From CAXBDP01 sp963974465 (GTDB lineage: Bacteria > Bacteroidota > Bacteroidia > Cytophagales > Cyclobacteriaceae): a stretch of 64,000 nt of DNA. Where the stretch lies: assembly GCA_049340005.1 (NCBI GenBank), contig JBMPIY010000004.1, one strand, 5' to 3'. Below the pieces are notes generated by a model. The model ran no database searches. It was given only the letters and a program-made list of their open reading frames with translations, and had not been told where the DNA came from. A program made the translations under genes and the position numbers. Of this stretch, positions 62,485 through 64,000 are shown in pieces. Each line of letters opens with the position of its first letter. The first letter of the stretch is position 1.

Positions 62485-63774
62485 ATGAGAATCTTCGCAC
62501 TACTATTTATCACCTCCTTCCTGATCCTCGCTTGTAAATCTTCTTCACCAATAGAGGAAGAGCAATGGACTGTTGCCAGACAAATGGGTGAGTTTGAAGA
62601 AATGGATGCTCTCTGGCTGATTTGGCCTACTACCAACCATAAAGAGGAAGAATCGGTAGAAGCCGTCACGCTTGCAATTATTGATGCCCTTGTCAGTGAT
62701 CTCACTTTGGTAATAAGCTGTGCGGATGAAGCAGTTCTCCAAAATGCAAAATCAACATTGGTTCAAAAGTATCCCGATTTGAAGAACCTTATTTTCCATG
62801 TCATTCCATCTGTAGAAATTTGGACGAGAGATATGGGGCCGGTCTTTGTGGAAACCAGCAATGGAAAGCATGCTATTGCAGACTTTAACTTCAATGCTTG
62901 GGGCTATGCTGATACATTAGATGCAGATGCAATTACTGAAGAGAAATTTGATGAGAATGTAGCGGAATTATTAAACCTCCCGCTGATTTCAAGTGCAATG
63001 ATTAGCGAAGGAGGAAGTCGGGAGCTTAACGGTAAAGGTGCTTTAATGGTGACTGAGGCAGTGGAGCAAGGGCGCAACCCTAGCATGTCCAAAGCTGAAA
63101 TGGAGGCGGAATATCAAAGATTGCTAGGTGTGAAAAAAGTAATTTGGCTTAAAGAAGGGCTCGTAGAAGATAGCCACACATTTCTTGGCCCAATATCCAC
63201 ATCCGATAATGACAAAGCTTATACAGTAGTAACCACCAATGGTCATATAGATGAATTTGCCCGCTTTATCAATGATTCTACCATACTATTAGCGAGTATA
63301 AACAGCACGCATCTGGATGACCCTTTGGCTCAAGAAAATCATCGACGCTTGGAGGAAAATTTTAAAATCCTTTCGACGAGTAGCGACCAAGATGGAAAGC
63401 CATTTAAGATCGTAAGATTACCGCTGCCGCAAACCATTCTTTCAAGCTTAAATCCGGGCGATTATGTTTATGAATATATTAAAATGCTCGATTATCAAGA
63501 TGGAAGTAAATTTCCCGATGGAGAATCAATTAGTGTTATAGTGCCGGCAAGCTATCTGAATTTCATCATTACGAATAAAGTTATTGTCGGCCAGAAATAT
63601 TGGCGGGAGGGAATGGACGATAAAATTAGAATGCAGGATGAGGAAGCAAAGAGGATACTAATGGAAGCATTTCCAAGTCGAAAAGTGATCATGCTAGATG
63701 CGTTGGCAGTTAATTTGGGTGGAGGCGGATTGCATTGCATCAGCATGCATCAGCCCAAATTAATATCAAATTAG
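62485..63774 (+). CDS. Agmatine/peptidylarginine deiminase-family lipoprotein
   Basis: 429 residues from ATG 62485, which begins the lipoprotein signal (MRIFALLFITSFLILAC). It has all catalytic landmarks of the PAD_porph/agmatine deiminase fold: EIWTRDMGPVF, SEGGSRELNG, TNGHIDEFARF with the catalytic His, and GGGGLHCISMHQP with the nucleophile Cys. Cytosolic agmatine deiminases lack a signal, so this enzyme acts on the surface or in the periplasm, perhaps on agmatine or on C-terminal arginine. Two GCGGGAGG octamers lie inside (62976, 63603). Confidence 0.92.
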   Translation: MRIFALLFITSFLILACKSSSPIEEEQWTVARQMGEFEEMDALWLIWPTTNHKEEESVEAVTLAIIDALVSDLTLVISCADEAVLQNAKSTLVQKYPDLKNLIFHVIPSVEIWTRDMGPVFVETSNGKHAIADFNFNAWGYADTLDADAITEEKFDENVAELLNLPLISSAMISEGGSRELNGKGALMVTEAVEQGRNPSMSKAEMEAEYQRLLGVKKVIWLKEGLVEDSHTFLGPISTSDNDKAYTVVTTNGHIDEFARFINDSTILLASINSTHLDDPLAQENHRRLEENFKILSTSSDQDGKPFKIVRLPLPQTILSSLNPGDYVYEYIKMLDYQDGSKFPDGESISVIVPASYLNFIITNKVIVGQKYWREGMDDKIRMQDEEAKRILMEAFPSRKVIMLDALAVNLGGGGLHCISMHQPKLISN

Positions 63775-63782
63775 TAAAAGTA

Positions 63783-63801
63783 AGCCATTCGCTAAATGGC
63801 T
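63783..63801 (+). terminator. Hairpin after the deiminase gene
   Basis: AGCCATT, a CGCTA loop and AATGGCT form a perfect 7-bp stem eight bases after the stop. There is no T tract, so this may be a stabilising hairpin rather than a terminator. Confidence 0.45.
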
Positions 63802-63858
63802 AATATCTGGTTCTCTAAGAAATCAATTTTCTCAGTAATGCTTAAAAATTAAAACGAT

Positions 63859-64000
63859 ATGCAAGAAATCAATTCAATCAACATTTTAGAAAAATTCTCA
63901 CTATTTGAAAAGCAATGGACTCCACATATTATTGGCGAACTCAATGGACAATATGTGAAGCTTTGTAAACTTAAAGACGACTTTGTATGGCATAGTCATG
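63859..64000 (+). CDS. Cupin-domain protein (3' end outside the window)
   Basis: 47 codons are visible from ATG 63859 to the window end. They read INILEKFSLFEKQWTPHIIG, ELNGQYVKLCKLKDDFVWHS and H. This is the start of a small cupin family whose first metal-binding motif is HxHxxxDE. The protein would be about 115 residues. Confidence 0.7.
   Translation, partial: MQEINSINILEKFSLFEKQWTPHIIGELNGQYVKLCKLKDDFVWHSH

Noticed and set aside
7270..63610. GCGGGAGG as a KOPS-type FtsK-orienting sequence
   Set aside because: Copies split 13 to 11 between strands in this window, without the strong skew expected. Not excluded genome-wide, but Chi is preferred.
1..64000. tRNA, rRNA, riboswitch, origin or prophage genes
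   Set aside because: I looked for T-loop (GGTTCGAATCC-like) sequences, rRNA motifs, DnaA-box clusters and phage structural genes and saw none.

Overview
The window is A+T-rich chromosomal DNA from a Bacteroidota bacterium, most likely of the order Cytophagales. The evidence is the family content: two TonB-dependent receptors with CarboxypepD_reg-like N-terminal domains, an ECF sigma/FecR pair, many SPII lipoproteins, a DUF3857 protein, DUF6624 proteins, a PepSY-like/porin O-P pair and WG repeats. Shine-Dalgarno sequences are poor, and several intergenic regions carry Bacteroidota-type -7 boxes (TAnnTTTG). I found no rRNA, tRNA, CRISPR array, prophage or intact insertion sequence.

Layout. 1-2.0 kb: end of one DUF3857/transglutaminase-like gene and a complete second one. 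2.2-7.0 kb: a frameshifted DUF6624 gene and three tandem paralogous propeller-type lipoproteins (DUF4221-like), with an uncharacterised 47-codon ORF translationally coupled to the middle one. 7.2-11.7 kb: housekeeping genes (DoxX, lytic transglycosylase, LOG family, TIGR01777 epimerase). A decayed copy of the transglycosylase 3' end sits across a patch of cgcaaag-type repeats. 11.8-16.7 kb: a TonB receptor and a beta-helix lipoprotein separated by a terminator-like hairpin. 17-25.8 kb: single-gene metabolic or stress functions (GlxA-type regulator, two SRPBCC proteins, DUF1579, CocE hydrolase, DHFR-like, serine beta-lactamase-like, MscS). 26-29.8 kb: response regulator, histidine kinase, PepSY-like and porin genes, a likely envelope-sensing operon. 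30-32.2 kb: nitrilase and a parDE module lying between two direct copies of a repeat (R1). 32.3-40.8 kb: conserved genes (NDH-2, YdeI, DUF486, TraB/GumN, hmgA, S41 protease, hemerythrin-like, ruvX, def).

41-47.8 kb is the accessory zone: two unknown membrane proteins, a PD-(D/E)XK (Mrr-like) nuclease candidate, a HEPN (Rx4H) candidate, a WG-repeat protein and the N-terminal stub of a Fic gene. They are separated by three interleaved repeat families (R1, R2, R3) that delimit the genes like cassettes. 47.7-53.3 kb: a cell-surface-signalling locus (ECF sigma, FecR, a stand-alone STN/surface-repeat protein, TonB receptor). 53.4-57.2 kb: HxlR/DoxX pair, and a Fur-family regulator divergent from a RidA-like lipoprotein and a thioredoxin-reductase-like flavoprotein, with two 23-bp palindromes between. 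57.2-64 kb: an IS transposase remnant, a TonB-C pseudogene with two homopolymer frameshifts, a secreted X-Pro-peptidase-like hydrolase, a CrtO-like protein, a K+ channel, a lipoprotein agmatine/arginine deiminase and the start of a cupin gene.

The strongest genome-scale signal is the octamer GCGGGAGG. I count 24 exact copies on the two strands, where base composition predicts well under one. It occurs in coding DNA in all three frames and in intergenic DNA, a good Chi-site candidate. The best candidate for an undescribed system is the repeat-bounded nuclease + HEPN pair at 42.8-44.5 kb.
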